Below, in pieces: positions 1 to 63,761 of a DNA stretch of 64,000 bases. How positions within the stretch are numbered: position 1 is the stretch's first letter; the number at the start of each line of letters is the position of its first letter. Under the pieces are notes generated by a model that did no database searches, was not told the origin of the DNA, and saw nothing but the letters and a program-made list of their open reading frames with translations. This DNA comes from Pseudorasbora parva (Eukaryota; Chordata; Actinopteri; Cypriniformes; Gobionidae), in assembly GCF_024679245.1 (NCBI RefSeq), contig NC_090180.1, positions 16,926,507 to 16,990,506 on the forward strand. Reading direction: 5' to 3'. The position numbers and the translations under genes are program-made.

Positions 1-240
1 TGGCCAAATCTGCCCACTGGCCTCTGTCCATCATGGCCTCCTAATAATCCCCATACACTGATTGGCTTAATCACTCTGTCTCCTCTCCACCAATCAGCTG
101 GTGTGTTGTGAGCGTTCTGGCGCAATATGGCTGCCGTCACATCATCCAGGTGGATGCTGCACATTGGTGGAGGTTAAGGAGATTCCCCCTTCTATGTAAA
201 GCGCTTTGAGTGCCTAGAAAAGCGATATATTAATGCAAGA
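1..240 (-). repeat. Interspersed repeat copy, truncated by window edge
   Basis: Same family as 2407-2720 but inverted. Shared landmarks are the 'AGCGCTTTTCTAG' type end, the 'CATATTGCGCCAGAACGCTCA' region and the 'GACCATGATGGACAGAGGCC' region. No transposase or RNA-gene core was identified, so the class is unknown. Confidence 0.7.
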
Positions 241-309
241 GGCAACCTCACGCGATCTCTCTTGAAGCCAATACGGAAGGAATGTAAACTGTAATCCTTA
301 ACTGGCCAC

Positions 310-755
310 TAGAGGCAGGCTCCAGAAGGGAGCAGATTCTCATTGAGCCCCATGTTAATATTCATAACTTTATAGCAGAAAAAAAACATGTTTACAGCCT
401 GGTACAAATTGTGGTTTTGGCTTATAAGGCTAATTTTGATCTTCATGACAACTGTGGGGGGGTGAATTTTTTTATAACTCATTCGTTTACGTTCCATAAA
501 GCCTTAAAGTTCTGCATAATTAAAGGCGTGGTTACAAGTGGATAGCCATTTATCCGCCGTCTATAGTTATTGCATCACCTAAGCTCCGCCCACATCCCAC
601 CTTTTTGCCAATTTTCTGTTATCCGGGAGTGACACTCAATGCTCACAAGATGGCAACGCCAAGCTCGTCTCTACTTTACGCTTCAGAACGGCTTATCGGA
701 ATCCTATGGGTGACGTCACGGACACTACGTCCATATTTTTTTACAGTCTATGTAT
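310..755. repeat. MITE-like repeat remnant
   Basis: The stretch ends in 'CCTATGGGTGACGTCACGGA' and 'ACAGTCTATG', which I recall as a common cyprinid repeat terminus; the internal 'AGAGGCAGGCTCC' motif belongs to the same kind of repeat. No matching inverted end was verified, so limits are approximate. Confidence 0.4.
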
Positions 756-2406
756 AAATGTTACAAATTATTATTAAGTATTAAGTGCTGTACATGCTCA
801 TACTTTTCAGTTGGCAAAGATTTAAAAAAATCCTTTCTTTGTATTGATCTTAAGTAATATATTCAATTTTTTTGGGATGTTCCTAGTTGTAAGTTATAAT
901 CATCAAAATTACAAGAAATAAACATTTGAAATATATCAGTTTGTGTTTAATGAATGAATATAATATACAAGTTTCACTTTTTGAATGGAATTAGTGAAAT
1001 AAATCAACTTTTTGATGATGATAAAAAAATATATGTGCTAAAAGTTGTGTGTGATGGTAGGGTTAGTGTAAGGGGACATTATATACAGTTTGTATAGTAT
1101 AAAAAACATTACACCTTCGGAGAACCCCACAAAGATAGTAAACCAGACACAGATGAGGTTTACAGCCAAGCAATTTGTTGCACTGTCCAAGAAAAGAATC
1201 ATCCAATTTATCTCAACCCCCCAGGTAAATTTATTCACATCAGGTTGTCCCACCAATTTCATCTTGAGAGCTGACTGAACTGGAACAATGTCATATACTG
1301 ACCAGAAGAAAGTAAGGGCTGAATAATGTATGAAAAATGGTGAAAACCAAAACCTCTCTCTGCAAACATACCAAACATAGGCCTACCTCTTTCTGCTGAC
1401 AGTCAGTCAGGATGGAAGCGTTTGGTTTCAGGCTGCTTTTCTGCCTCAAATCATCGGTCAAACACAAACTGTTATATAGAATGTAGCCTACCATATTTGA
1501 GGAGAAATATGGGAAAGATTGAGTGTGTTAGCCTACTTTAGACCCATGGGTTTCAAGTATATTTCTCTGCAGGTTAGTAATACGAGTTACCAGATCAGTG
1601 GGCGTGGCCATAGACAGAGGGGCGTTTCCACTGCGTTACCTGATTGCCTACGTCACAGTGTGGGTAGTGTTTAGGGGGTGCGGTCGGGTAAAGGATCATT
1701 TTCATTGCGTGATTTATAAACACCCATCAGTTTGAAAACACCCACAAATGTAGAAATGCCCACTTTACAATCGTTAACTGTAACCTGTCATGTGGATCAT
1801 TTACAAACTGAGGTCCTTTAACAATAATTTCAATTAAAGTGCTTCATGCATAACTTGAGGCTGACGTCCCTGCGACGAATAAAGGAGGATACTTTTGCTT
1901 TCTCTATAGAAGCCTCACTGAGTTATAATGTGGATCATTATTAAAAGGCGCCACCTGCTGTTTAAAAGATAAAACATGTTGTTTGAGGAATGAGAAAATG
2001 ACTGCAATAAATTAAGAAAGAAAATCTAAAACATAACTGGGACATGTTTAACCATTTTGGTAACACTGTGGCCATATATAAATATAAAAACCCTGAAAAG
2101 CACAACAGCAAATGTCCTCAAGATTTTATGATGTCGAATTGATTTTTTTAATTATTGTTTACAGATCCATCCCGGCAAACAATTTTGCGTTTAAAAGACG
2201 TCTAGCCATCCAAACAGATCTGGCGTCTTGGATAAAACAAGGCAAAATCTGGGCTGTCAGTGAAAAATTAACATATCTAACTGACAGTGTGAATTCACTG
2301 CCCAAGAATAGTCATCAGAACATGAACATGTCAAAGAAATGAAACCAAACACCTTAATCACTGTTGACTTTGTTTACATATTATTATTAATAATAATAAT
2401 AATAAT
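756..2406. other. Intergenic stretch without a recognised gene
   Basis: AT-rich. Short ORFs here show no recognisable domain and both strands are broken by frequent stops. No repeat boundary is clear. Confidence 0.5.
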
Positions 2407-2720
2407 TCATTACATTTATATAGCGCTTTTCTAGACACCCAAAGTGCTTTTACACATAGAAGGGGGAATCTCCTCAACCACCACCAATGTGCAGCACCCA
2501 CCTGGATGATGCGACAGCAGCCATATTGCGCCAGAACGCTCACCACACACCAGCTTATGGTGGAGAGGAGACAGAGTGATGAAGCCAATCAGGATATGGG
2601 GATTATTAGGAGACCATGATGGACAGAGGCCAATAGGCAAATTTGGCCAGGAGGCCAGGATGGGATTTTTAATGACCACAGAGAGTCAGGACCACGGTTT
2701 AACGTCTCATCCGAAGGAGA
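2407..2720 (+). repeat. Interspersed repeat copy, inverted relative to 1-240
   Basis: Begins after an imperfect (TAA)n run and carries the landmarks 'TATATAGCGCTTTTCTAG', 'CCATATTGCGCCAGAACGCT' and 'GGTTTAACGTCTCATCCGAA'. Divergence from the copy at 1-240 is modest. The adjoining TAA run resembles the simple-repeat tail of a retroposed element, but this is inference. Confidence 0.7.
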
Positions 2721-3250
2721 CATGGAATATCATACATCTCACAAGTTATTTTGGTAAAAACGACATGTAACCAAATTCAAAGTTATTTTGGCTAGAAGTG
2801 GGTTACTTATAGCCAGACTATATCCGGTCTATAGTTAACCGAGATGGTGAATTAATGTTAATGACGAAGGCCTGTTGTTTAGCTAACCTTATTTAGCATT
2901 ACATATCGATAGAATTTTGCATTACTTGCAAAATGTAATGTTAGTTACTGTTACATTATCTTACTAGCTATTTATTACTTATAGAAATAGTGCAACTTCA
3001 TATTACATTACATGCATTGCAAAATACGTAATGTTTTGAGGACCAAGTTAGTAGTCAACGTATGGGCAGGCCATAGTCAATGTAAATCATATTGTTTATG
3101 TTTCATCTGAACCAATGAATGTGCCATAACTGTTCATCGGTGCCTTATAGCTTGCTTCCTAGCCTGTGTGTTCACGGTGGGCAGGCTCCGTTGTAATGGG
3201 GAGGAGCTGTGGAGGGAGGGCAAGGGAGAGTGACCTGTGAGTTGTGTTTG

Positions 3251-3760
3251 TTCAGCTTTAAAGGGATAGTTCACCCAAAAATGAAAATGTTATGTTTATT
3301 TGCTTGCCTCCAGTGCATCCAACATGTAGGTGTCTTTGTTTCTTCAGTAGAACACAAATTTAAGATTTTTAACTCAAACCGTTGCTGTGTGACAGTCATA
3401 TAATGTATGTGAATGGGTAACAATTCTATGATAGCAAAAAAAAAACATGCTTAGACAACATGCACAAAGAGCCCTGTGGCTCATGCCGACATGTTGATAT
3501 CTTAAGACACAAAACAATCAGTTTGTGAGAGAAATCGAGCTGTATTTATATCATTTTTTACCTTAAATACAACACTATATCCAACAGCCTGGAGCGCGTT
3601 TTACTTCCGGTAAGGTACATGCTCTAGATATATGAGCCAGAGCGTGTATTGACCTTACCGGAAGTGATTTCTCACACATGGTTGGAGTTAAAAATCTCGG
3701 TCTTGGTTCGGTATTTGCTATGTTCATGGAAAAAAGGACTTCTGTCAAATAAAAATAAAG
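3251..3760. repeat. Left part of a fold-back DNA element (AAAGGGATAGTTCACCC class)
   Basis: Starts TTTAAAGGGATAGTTCACCC. A hairpin lies at its centre: ACTTCCGGTAAGGT near 3604 pairs with ACCTTACCGGAAGT near 3653. A fragment of the second arm (GAGTTAAAAATCT) follows near 3684 and then similarity stops, so the second terminus appears lost. Confidence 0.5.
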
Positions 3761-4196
3761 AAAATAAGAACAAATAACAAATACAAGCAGCAGCACAAAT
3801 ACTATTGAACAAAGATAGGCTAATAATAAAATAATGCTTTTTGGGCTTTTTAGGTAGGTCTAACATTAGTTTACAGGTAAATAAATTGAATAAAGTAATC
3901 AAATGAAAAATTACTGCATATTTAACTGTTTAAATTCAACATTAATCGTTATTAAACTTACAAAAGCTATGCAATCAAGAGCAGTGAGTGATTCCTTATC
4001 TTTGACATTAAACAGACAGCAGTAAAGGCTATAGGCCTACTGCAACTTTTAGACCCAGGGGTGCTACATCTTGTGTGAGTTTGTCCGTTCAAGCACAAGA
4101 CTTGAAAGAGAACTCAATAGTTGCGCACTGAGACGTGCATGTGCGCGCTTTCAAATGACCGCACAGAGACAAATCTTCTCACATCGCGATCGCACG

Positions 4197-5237
4197 TTTA
4201 AAACCGCACTAGGTAACTTTTCAACCTTCATAATATATATTTTTTATACTCTTGAAGAAAATCACTCTTGTGATGATAAATCGACTTACAATAGGTTGAA
4301 TGACACGTCTGCCATAGCTTGATGGGGTCTGTATCGTTTTTAATCGTACTTTTAAACTTCGGGTTTCGGGTAGTAACCCGAGAACAAAAAGAACTACAAA
4401 ATCCGACTGCTTTACGGCATTACGTCACTTCCACCAACACCCACACTTCCTTAAATTCGGACGTGCGAGCCCAACTTTGTTCGTCGCATAATATAGTCAT
4501 GTCCGAAGCAGCAGAGACAAATAATAAAGAAAAGGTTTTGTTGGAGGAAAGCAATAAGAGGAAACGAAAAAGTGATGTGATTAAAGGCAGGACGAGGATC
4601 AACATGTGACCAGCGTTTGCTCGTCGGCGTGAGCTGGAGGAGGCGTGCCCGACTGATGCTGTCATGCTTGTTACGGTGAGCTACCACTCAAACATTGAAC
4701 TGAAGTATCATATAGATTCTGTAAAACGGTAACCAATAGACTACTATAATGACGCTGACTTGTAAACGTGAGCATCGTGATTATTTGGCGTTTGAAAAAA
4801 ATAAAACCCATGAAATTATATTCATATGACATGCTGAAACATGCCACTGACTGTAACGTTACCTGGGATGAAGACATTTCACACGCGACGCCAGAAGAAC
4901 TCTGAACTCCTCTTGCAGTGTTCAGGGGAACTGTTAGTGCTGCACCGACCCGCGGCGCCACTTTTATGAAGTTATTTGGCCCGCACCGCACCACTGTATA
5001 TATTTTTACAACCCGCCGCGGACCCGCGACCATTAAATAGACATACGGGGTCCGCCGGTTATGAGACGACCCACGCATCACTATTTCAGGGCTATCAGGG
5101 TTGTCATGTCAACAAATGCACGCGCGATGGCATCCCCTGTTGTAGGATGACAGATCTTACGACAGTAGTTGAGGACATTATTTTTTCCAAACTGTAGGGG
5201 GACCCCGAGAGCAAAAGTAGCCAAGTGCGGCTTTAAA
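4197..5237. mobile_element. Non-autonomous DNA transposon with relic coding exon
   Basis: Ends are inverted: TTTAAAACCGCACTAGG on the left and AAGTGCGGCTTTAAA on the right. Internally, + strand 4500-4675 reads MSEAAETNNKEKVLLEESNK, then KRKRKSDVIKGRTRINM, a TGA, and PAFARRRELEEACPTDAVML before a GTGAGC donor-like site. The stop and lack of continuation indicate a decayed exon carried by the element. The family is not identified. Confidence 0.55.
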
Positions 5238-7955
5238 TTAGTGAGTTCTCAATCACGTCTTCTGGCTCTACACCCGTATTCATATTCGAAGATACGGCAG
5301 CACTCACATGCATTAAACAAAGTTTACTAAGAGAGACCATTTTGCCCACTTCTTTTATTATTATTGCTGTTGTAATGCATCACCGAGGAGCCAGCACGTG
5401 TATCCATCGACAGAAACATACATAACACATTATTTTCAAGTTTCAACCCTAAAGATGGGTCATCAGATGTGAGATGAACCGCGATGCAAGTGCGTGCTGA
5501 AACTTTTAACCGGCACCCCACACACCCCGGTTGGGAAACACTGCATTAATCTGACCCACTATTATCCACAACATGTTTTATATTGACACATAGCAGGCCT
5601 AATATTACTTTAAATTAAGATGGTTATTATTGGCACAATGTTGAGCTACAAAACAAAGAAGAAAATATTAAAATATTGGCGATGACACGAAAATATCTCC
5701 AGAGACATCTGAAGCCGGCTTAAGTCGTGATGACCTGTTTGCCGCTCATGCCGATTGATATTAATGTCTTTGTCTTCCTAATGGTAAAAAAAAAAGAAGT
5801 TCCTGAACTGAATAACATACGAATCAGCTGGTCTTGTTGTGATGAAAACCCCCTGAGACGATTAAAATCGATGTTTAAGGAGCCCGCATTCAGTATTTTT
5901 TTTGTACAAAAGTATAAAGTGTAGTGTCAATAAAATCACTTATTTCAGTATTTATAATGTTATGAATTAAAAATTGAGTATTGTATCTCAAATCCCTTGG
6001 TATAATTTATCATTTACAGCAATAAACACACATGAAAAAAACAAAAAACTGACAACTGACATCAGATTCAGTGACAGTGACACCAATATTTGATGGCGTT
6101 CAGTACTTGCTCTGCAGTAAATCAGTAAATCGCTGAGCCATTTCAAGTTTTGCTAATGATACTGCCTATTCTTTGGTTTTCTGCCTGCGGTAACTGAGTG
6201 AAACTTCACTTCATCATTGTGTATCTGACATTGCCACCTTGTGGAATAAACGTAAATCGCAAACATACTTACACTGTTTACACACCTCGGGTCATTTAAA
6301 AACAAAAGGGGGAAACAGTCATTCTTTTATTTAAAAAAAAAAATATTATATTGTTTGTTTGAACATTAACTATAGCATTTTCTAAGAAAAAAAATCCTGT
6401 CCGAGTGAAAAGGACCTGAACACAATGTTTCAGTTATGACAAATTACTTTAAAATTATACTCTACACTTTACTCTATATAGATAGAAATCCCATAGATAT
6501 TCCCTTCTGGTTGTGTAGGGAGCCTGTGAATCAAAACATAACTTGCATTTATATGACTGAGAGAGAGTGGAAGAGAGGAAACGTGAGCCTGTTGATAGAT
6601 AATCAGTTTTACACGACTGGCTGCGGAATATCAAATGAACTACACATCAACTATAGCAACGGTGCTCGGAAAGGCAATATTACATAATGATAAACTAGAA
6701 GAAATTATCCCTCTGAAACATAAGAGATGTCTGAGTGTACTAAATTCATTTTGCAATACATTTAGATCCATAGAGATTTAATTGACTGATCAAGCATACC
6801 GTCAGACACATGAAAACAAAGCAGAAATATAATAATTATCAAACTGGTTTCAGCACAATGTAATTTTTTTCAAGTCAACTTTTGTGTTGCACATCTTAAC
6901 AATCCCTTTAACTCACAATACTGTATCTGCTTCCAGGTATTAAACCTGGCAGAGAATTCATAATGACACAGGAGTCATTAGGTCCGTTGATTGCTCCGCG
7001 GGGTCCTATACAGCTAATCAATGTAGAGTCTATTTTGCAGGACCAGCTGCACCCCACTATTCAAACACTGCCCCATTATGATGAACCAATATTGCAGGAT
7101 GATATGTCTCCACACACACTGCTACACAAATACAAACAACAGGACAAAATCAGACACCTCCGAAGGCCTCCGGAATCACCAGATCTAAACATTAATAAAT
7201 CTGAGAAAGCGCTGAGCAGTCCAGCCTCCATATATTCAAATGCAATATCATCATTTAATTTAGTTCACAAAGTGTTTTACTACAAAATTGCCTTTTATTG
7301 TCGTTATTATGCATTGACTGAATAGGAATTTCGGATCTCTAAAACTACAACTGATCTGACCACAAAACAAATTAAGATAACATAATTCAATATCTTGTTT
7401 ATTCATTGATTTTTCAAAGTAAAAAAAAAAAAAAACGAACAAATTTGTTTTTACGAACAAATCACTTTGATACATAAATGTTGGTGTTTCACAAAAGAAA
7501 AAGTGTTAGACGATTAAACAAAGATATACACTTATTGATAGTTTGTTTTTTTTTTTGTTTGTTTGTTTTTTGCAAAAGTTACTTGGTCAGTTTTAAATGT
7601 GGCACACATGTCCAAATGCCCCAACATTTTGGGGATCTCTATAGCTAACCACTTATATTTTCGTCAAGAAAGCAGGGAAGTGGAATATGAGTATGCCGTT
7701 TCCACATACAATACTGAATGCATAAAATGTTTGATTTAGGGTGTTGTGCAATAGCGCCCCCTAGAGACTGTATTGTGCAACTAGTCTGCTTGCGAACATC
7801 CCGAACACAAGTGCAATATACAATAGAAATCAATGTTACCAAAACTGTTTGTTTACCATACCAACAATGTTCAAAATATCTAATAAAGTCATACAGGTTC
7901 GAAACGACAAGAGGGTGATTAAATTATGCATTATTGGTTGGATTAGGCTAGCTAT
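5238..7955. other. Intergenic stretch; possible transposase scrap near 7020-7190
   Basis: No host gene seen. On the + strand, 7080-7190 reads ILQDDMSPHTLL and, later, RPPESPDLN, which faintly echoes the QDNAPCHT and WPPQSPDLNPIE motifs of Tc1/mariner transposases; it is too short and decayed to be firm. Poly-T/A runs occur at 7420 and 7545. Confidence 0.35.
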
Positions 7956-8593
7956 TTAAAGGGATAGTTCACTTCACCCACAAATGAAAATTCTGTCATC
8001 ACAAACCAGTGTGAATTTGTTTCTTCTGCCGAACACAAAAGAAGATATTTTGAAGAATATTTGTTTTCTTACTATGAAAGTCCATGGTATGGAAGCTTAT
8101 ACCTGCTACATAATAAAACATTTTAAAAGATAATTGCGACTTTTTATCTCACTATTGGGAGGAAAAAGTCAAAATTGTGTGATATAAAGTCAGACTTCCA
8201 TGATATAAACTCACAATTGCGAGTTATAAAGTCAAAATTGCGTGATATAAAGTCTATAATGCAAGATATAGGCCTAAACACGCAATTGTGAGGAAAAAGT
8301 CTGAATGGCAAGATATAAATTCACAATTGCAACTTTATAACTAAGAATAACAATTCTGAGAAAGAAAGTTAGAATTGTGAAATAAAAAGTCGCAATTAAC
8401 CTTGTTTTAATGTTTTTATTCTGTGGCGGAAAGCTTCATACAATGGGGTCCATCAACTTTTTGGTTTCCCATTTTCTTCAAAATATCTTCTTTTTCGTTG
8501 AACAGAAGAAAGAAATTCATACAGGTCTGAAACAACATAGGTTATGTGTGAGTAAATGGGAATTTAGCATTTCTTGGTGAACTATCCCTTTAA
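7956..8593. mobile_element. MITE with long terminal inverted repeats and internal short tandem motif
   Basis: Left end TTAAAGGGATAGTTCAC, right end GTGAACTATCCCTTTAA. Sub-terminal arms also pair (AAGAAGATATTTTGAAGAA with TTCTTCAAAATATCTTCTT). The interior 8130-8400 is a degenerate array of a unit of about 20-25 bp built on 'AATTGTGAGATATAAAGTC'. Confidence 0.75.
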
Positions 8594-8829
8594 GAACCAT
8601 TGCTGGGTGTGCAATATCGACCAGAAACGTTTTTCTTTCCTTCCTTTTGTTCTTCATAATATAGGCAGGATATTAAAATACATACATATAAGCTTGAATT
8701 AATACGGGTGGTCTTTATAGAGATTAAATAATTTTGCCATGCCTTTCTTTTGATTGATTGATTGAATGAATGGAAGTGACTCAGTCAGTGGAACTCCGTC
8801 AGCTGACATCAGTTTCACACTCAGGCAGA

Positions 8830-9181
8830 TGAAGGGTGTCAAACTTCTGAGATAAAGTCTGACTGAAGCAAATAAAACTCGTTTCTTTGTAACACTTGAC
8901 CATGCAGTTGAAGGGTGTGCGCAGCTCCGGACGAATCGCAGCTCAGTGCGGGAATCGAACCGATGATGACAGAAGCGGAGTTGAATGCGGATGTCCTTCA
9001 CAGCACGGTGACACTGATAAGGAACTGGAGTGTCGGGATGTATTCATTTTAAGTTAGACGAGCTTCTGCAGAATCCACATTACGGACGACGACTTGATCG
9101 GTAAACTGGATCAGGTCGCGAGTGGAGAGCGTTTCCCCCTGTGTTAAGTTATGACTGCATAATGGGAAGTAGGCTACAGTG
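8830..9181 (+). promoter_or_regulatory. prkag2: prkag2 5' UTR / promoter-proximal region with chained uORFs
   Basis: GC- and CpG-richer stretch just upstream of exon 1. The transcription start cannot be located by eye. Immediately before the main ATG are two tiny uORFs: 9151-9162 (Met-Thr-Ala-stop) and 9162-9182 (six codons plus stop). The first stop overlaps the second start as TAATG, and the second stop overlaps the prkag2 start as TGATG. The main start has G at -3 and G at +4, a favourable context. The uORFs apply only if the transcript begins upstream of 9151 and is unspliced there, which is inference. Confidence 0.6.
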
Positions 9182-60608
<51,427 letters not shown>

Positions 60609-62110
60609 CAAGACATAACATTTTGGAGGTAAAAGAGAAATACAAGAAATTCAGAGAACCAAAAAGATCCAGCCCGCATTCTTGGATGCAAAGAGGACAT
60701 CTGAAAGCATTTTAGATCCTCACTGAAGGGGTGGAAATTGTGCCGGGCCGAATGAAACCGTTTGAATCTGCAGCTGAAGGAATGGACATATGATCGTAAA
60801 ACACACATTACTGGACATGTTTATGGTGGGCCAGTCGTGAGAATCTGCCGCTATACTGTACACTGCTTTAAATGCTGGACATGTTTTCCGGGTCGTGCTG
60901 CTGATTTTAGAGGCCTTCACTGACAGTGCTAAATCAGGCACCGGGAGGAAGTCTCCTTTTGTGTGCTAGCTGGGTCTGCGTTATATCATCAGGCACAGAA
61001 ATCCACTCTAGGCTGAGTGTTTGACGTGGACATTTGCCTTAAATGAAGACCTCAGTGAGAGTTGATTGTAAAAGATGTGCATGTAGTGTAAAAGCAGGTT
61101 CTTCCTTCTTGAGCAGTAGGCAAAAATGCCGTTGTTTCAAAGAAACTGCTAGTAAATGGTGCAAGTATAGACATGTGGCCATTATATTTCACCTCAAAGT
61201 GTGCGTGTGTGTGCGTGCATGTGTGTGTGTGCGCGCTGAGCGGAAAATTGTGCCCTTATTATCATAACAATTATGTAATATTGAATTTTAATTGCAGTAA
61301 TTTTTTCATTATTTCATTAGTCATAAAACAGTAAGCACTAAGTTATTTTTGTCTTTTTAAATGTTACTTAAATTACAGGCAATAGAACAAATACTTTAAT
61401 ATACATTTAAACAATATACAATTGTAAAGTGTACACTAATGAGAATTTGACTAATTAAAATAGAAGGGAAATGCACTTAATTGTAATGAAAATAATGTAA
61501 CAAAATCTGTGGTCCTAAAAATAGCCCTCCTTTTTTGTGTGTTTCAATTTTGGGGTGAAATAGATACTGTTTTATATACGTTTGGTTGGTGTGGAAAACC
61601 ATGTGCACTACCTGTCTTTTGCACTAAACGAGCATGAATGTCAAATCCTGCAGTTGTAAAAATGGCCATGCATCTTTGCACCCCAGTGATATGCTGAGCG
61701 ACTGTAAATACAACATGCCAATATAATGGGTTCAAAACTGATAAATCATGTATTATTTGATTGCATTTTTTCATTGTTATAACTGCTGTCGATTAAATCT
61801 AAGACTGTTCTGTCCATAAAGAAAGAAATGTACATTTTTGTACACAGAAATTACACTATTTTATTTTTTATGTGGTTGAGCTAAAATATATTGATGATGC
61901 ATTAATATTTGTCTGAGATTTTTTATGTGTTCTGTTTAAAATTTAAATGTTAAAGTCACCACAGAGCACACACATTATATATAATACAAAATTATATCAA
62001 TATTCATACCAAATAATGTTCATATTACTATTATTGCAAACTGTTCACAGATGTGGGTGAACAGGTTCTTGAAACATTCATGTCAATAAAGCGCATCTGA
62101 TTCTGAACTG
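60609..62110 (+). terminator. prkag2: prkag2 3' UTR with poly(A) signal AATAAA at 62085-62090
   Basis: About 1.5 kb, AT-rich towards its 3' half, without a long ORF, following the exon 16 stop. AATAAA at 62085-62090 is the best hexamer, followed within 25 nt by GT-poor sequence. A GT-rich stretch at 61199-61240 lies inside. The exact cleavage site is inferred. Confidence 0.6.
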
Positions 62111-62385
62111 AGAAAAAATAATAATAGAGAGATGCAAGACATATGAATAGAAATAAGACGTTATTTTTTACAATAACATGACTTTCCTGTCCTTTAAATA
62201 TTTAAAGAACGGGAAGTGAAATCCTCACAGCAGTAGGCTACTATTTAGAAAATCACAATCACCTTGGCTACGTTAACTTTCCAATGAAATGCATCACGAC
62301 TGTTTTTAATGTTAAAATAAAATCTGTTTCACATGTGATACTCACACAGATCGTCATCCATCTTTGCTGGTCCTCTTAATTCGCT

Positions 62386-63761
62386 AGGGGGCGCCAACAA
62401 AAACCAGGGTCCTAGGAGTGCGGTCCTGAAAGTGCAGCCTCCGGTTGTGCAGGCAGATGCTTTTGGGAAACGCAGGCAGCCAACATCAGTTTCTGCAGTT
62501 CACATTGTCTCGCTGGTCGTCGGTGGCAATAAGAGATTTTTAAGATAGGAAAAACCAGATTCAGTAAGGAAAGAAAAACCACCACTGGTCAGCCTGACGC
62601 AAAGATGGTCGCTGATTGGACTTTGTCAACGAAGTATTGGAGCCATGATGTCTCTAAAATGTAAGCTGCTCAATAATGACTTATTATTAACTGTGTTCTG
62701 CGCGAGATCCATAACAGCTCGTGTGATATTGCTTTTTATTACACGGCTCTGTGAAATACTTGATTCTGATTGGTCAATCACGCATTCCAGCGGTACGTTA
62801 TTTCCAGATAACACCCGCTCATACGGGTACTACGAGTTATCTTGACCGGTACTACTTTCTATGCTTAACGCTGGCGCCATCTTGTGGCTTAAACAGTCGT
62901 GGGTTACATTGGAAGACATCAAGGCAGGTTTCCTTTATAACGTTTTTAATATAGATATTTTTCTTACACAAACGCATCGATTCGAATCAGAAGGCTCTAT
63001 TAACCCATCGGAGTCGTGTGGAGCACGTTATTTGACGGACAGCTGCATTTTTTATGGACTTCAAACACAACTACAACAACTGCTGGGATTAACGTTAGCC
63101 TGGACTTTTTAAATATAACTCCGATTGTATTTGTCTGAAAGAAGAATGTCATACACCTACGACAACTTGAGGGTGAGTAAATCATAGGCTTGGTTTCATT
63201 TTTGGGTGAACTAACCCTTTCAGCATTCATTTTCAACATTTAGCAAGGGCATATGGCAAATCTTCAGCAATAGATAAAGGCTTAAAGCAGGTTGGAACTG
63301 TTTTTCTTCGCGGAAGCTTTGCGTTAGAGCTAATAAAATATTTAATCTCGAGACAATATTTTGTGTCTAATAATTATTTATTTGAGACTAGTAGCCGTGT
63401 AATAAGCGGGATAATGTACACCCAGCCGGTTTTTATCGCAGAATAAACCCCTTCAGAGTGATGCAAGACCCCTCCGCTTCGCGTCGGGGTCCTGATCACT
63501 CTGTCGGGGTTTATTCTGCGATAACAACCGGCTGGGTGTACATTATCCCGCTTATTACATCCCTTACATGGCAAAGTCATTTATGATAATGATATTATTG
63601 GCTTGAGAAAGCAAGCTAACATTGAAAAACGTATTATTATTATTCTGACTAAAACCTGACTCAGTAGTATATTCCTGCACAACCGGAGGCTGCAGTTTCA
63701 GGACCCCAGTTTCAGGACCCGCAATTCTAGGACCCTCGTTTTTTTGTGACAGCGCCACCTA
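62386..63761. mobile_element. DNA element with ends rich in CAGGACC/GGTCCT motifs
   Basis: Left GGGGGCGCCAACAAAAACCA, GGGTCCTAGGA and CAGCCTCCGGTTGTGCAGG pair with right CCTGCACAACCGGAGGCTG, TCTAGGACCC and GTGACAGCGCC. Arms are about 75 bp. Contains a smaller repeat with TATTACACGGCT-type ends and the hairpin at 63399-63558. Confidence 0.65.
63399..63558. repeat. Near-perfect 160-bp hairpin
   Basis: GTAATAAGCGGGATAATGTA at the left pairs with TACATTATCCCGCTTATTAC at the right. The stem continues through CACCCAGCCGGTT and CAGAATAAACCCC, then AGAGTGAT and GACCCC, around a loop near 63475-63485. Confidence 0.92.

Noticed and set aside
1..2720. Copies at 1-240 and 2407-2720 as the two ends of one large inverted-repeat element
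   Set aside because: The copies are members of a dispersed repeat and the intervening sequence shows no element-like content or target duplication; left as two separate inverted copies.
4671..5081. 136-codon minus-strand frame
   Set aside because: Within a non-autonomous element, opposite to the relic exon reading, with no recognisable motif.
6436..6687. 83-codon frame with Cys residues upstream of prkag2
   Set aside because: No start context, splice context or recognisable family; AT-rich intergenic sequence.
62645..63112. Plus-strand frames with LLFITRLCEILDSDWSIT
   Set aside because: Recurrent translation of a common cyprinid repeat with TATTACACGGCT ends, not a gene.
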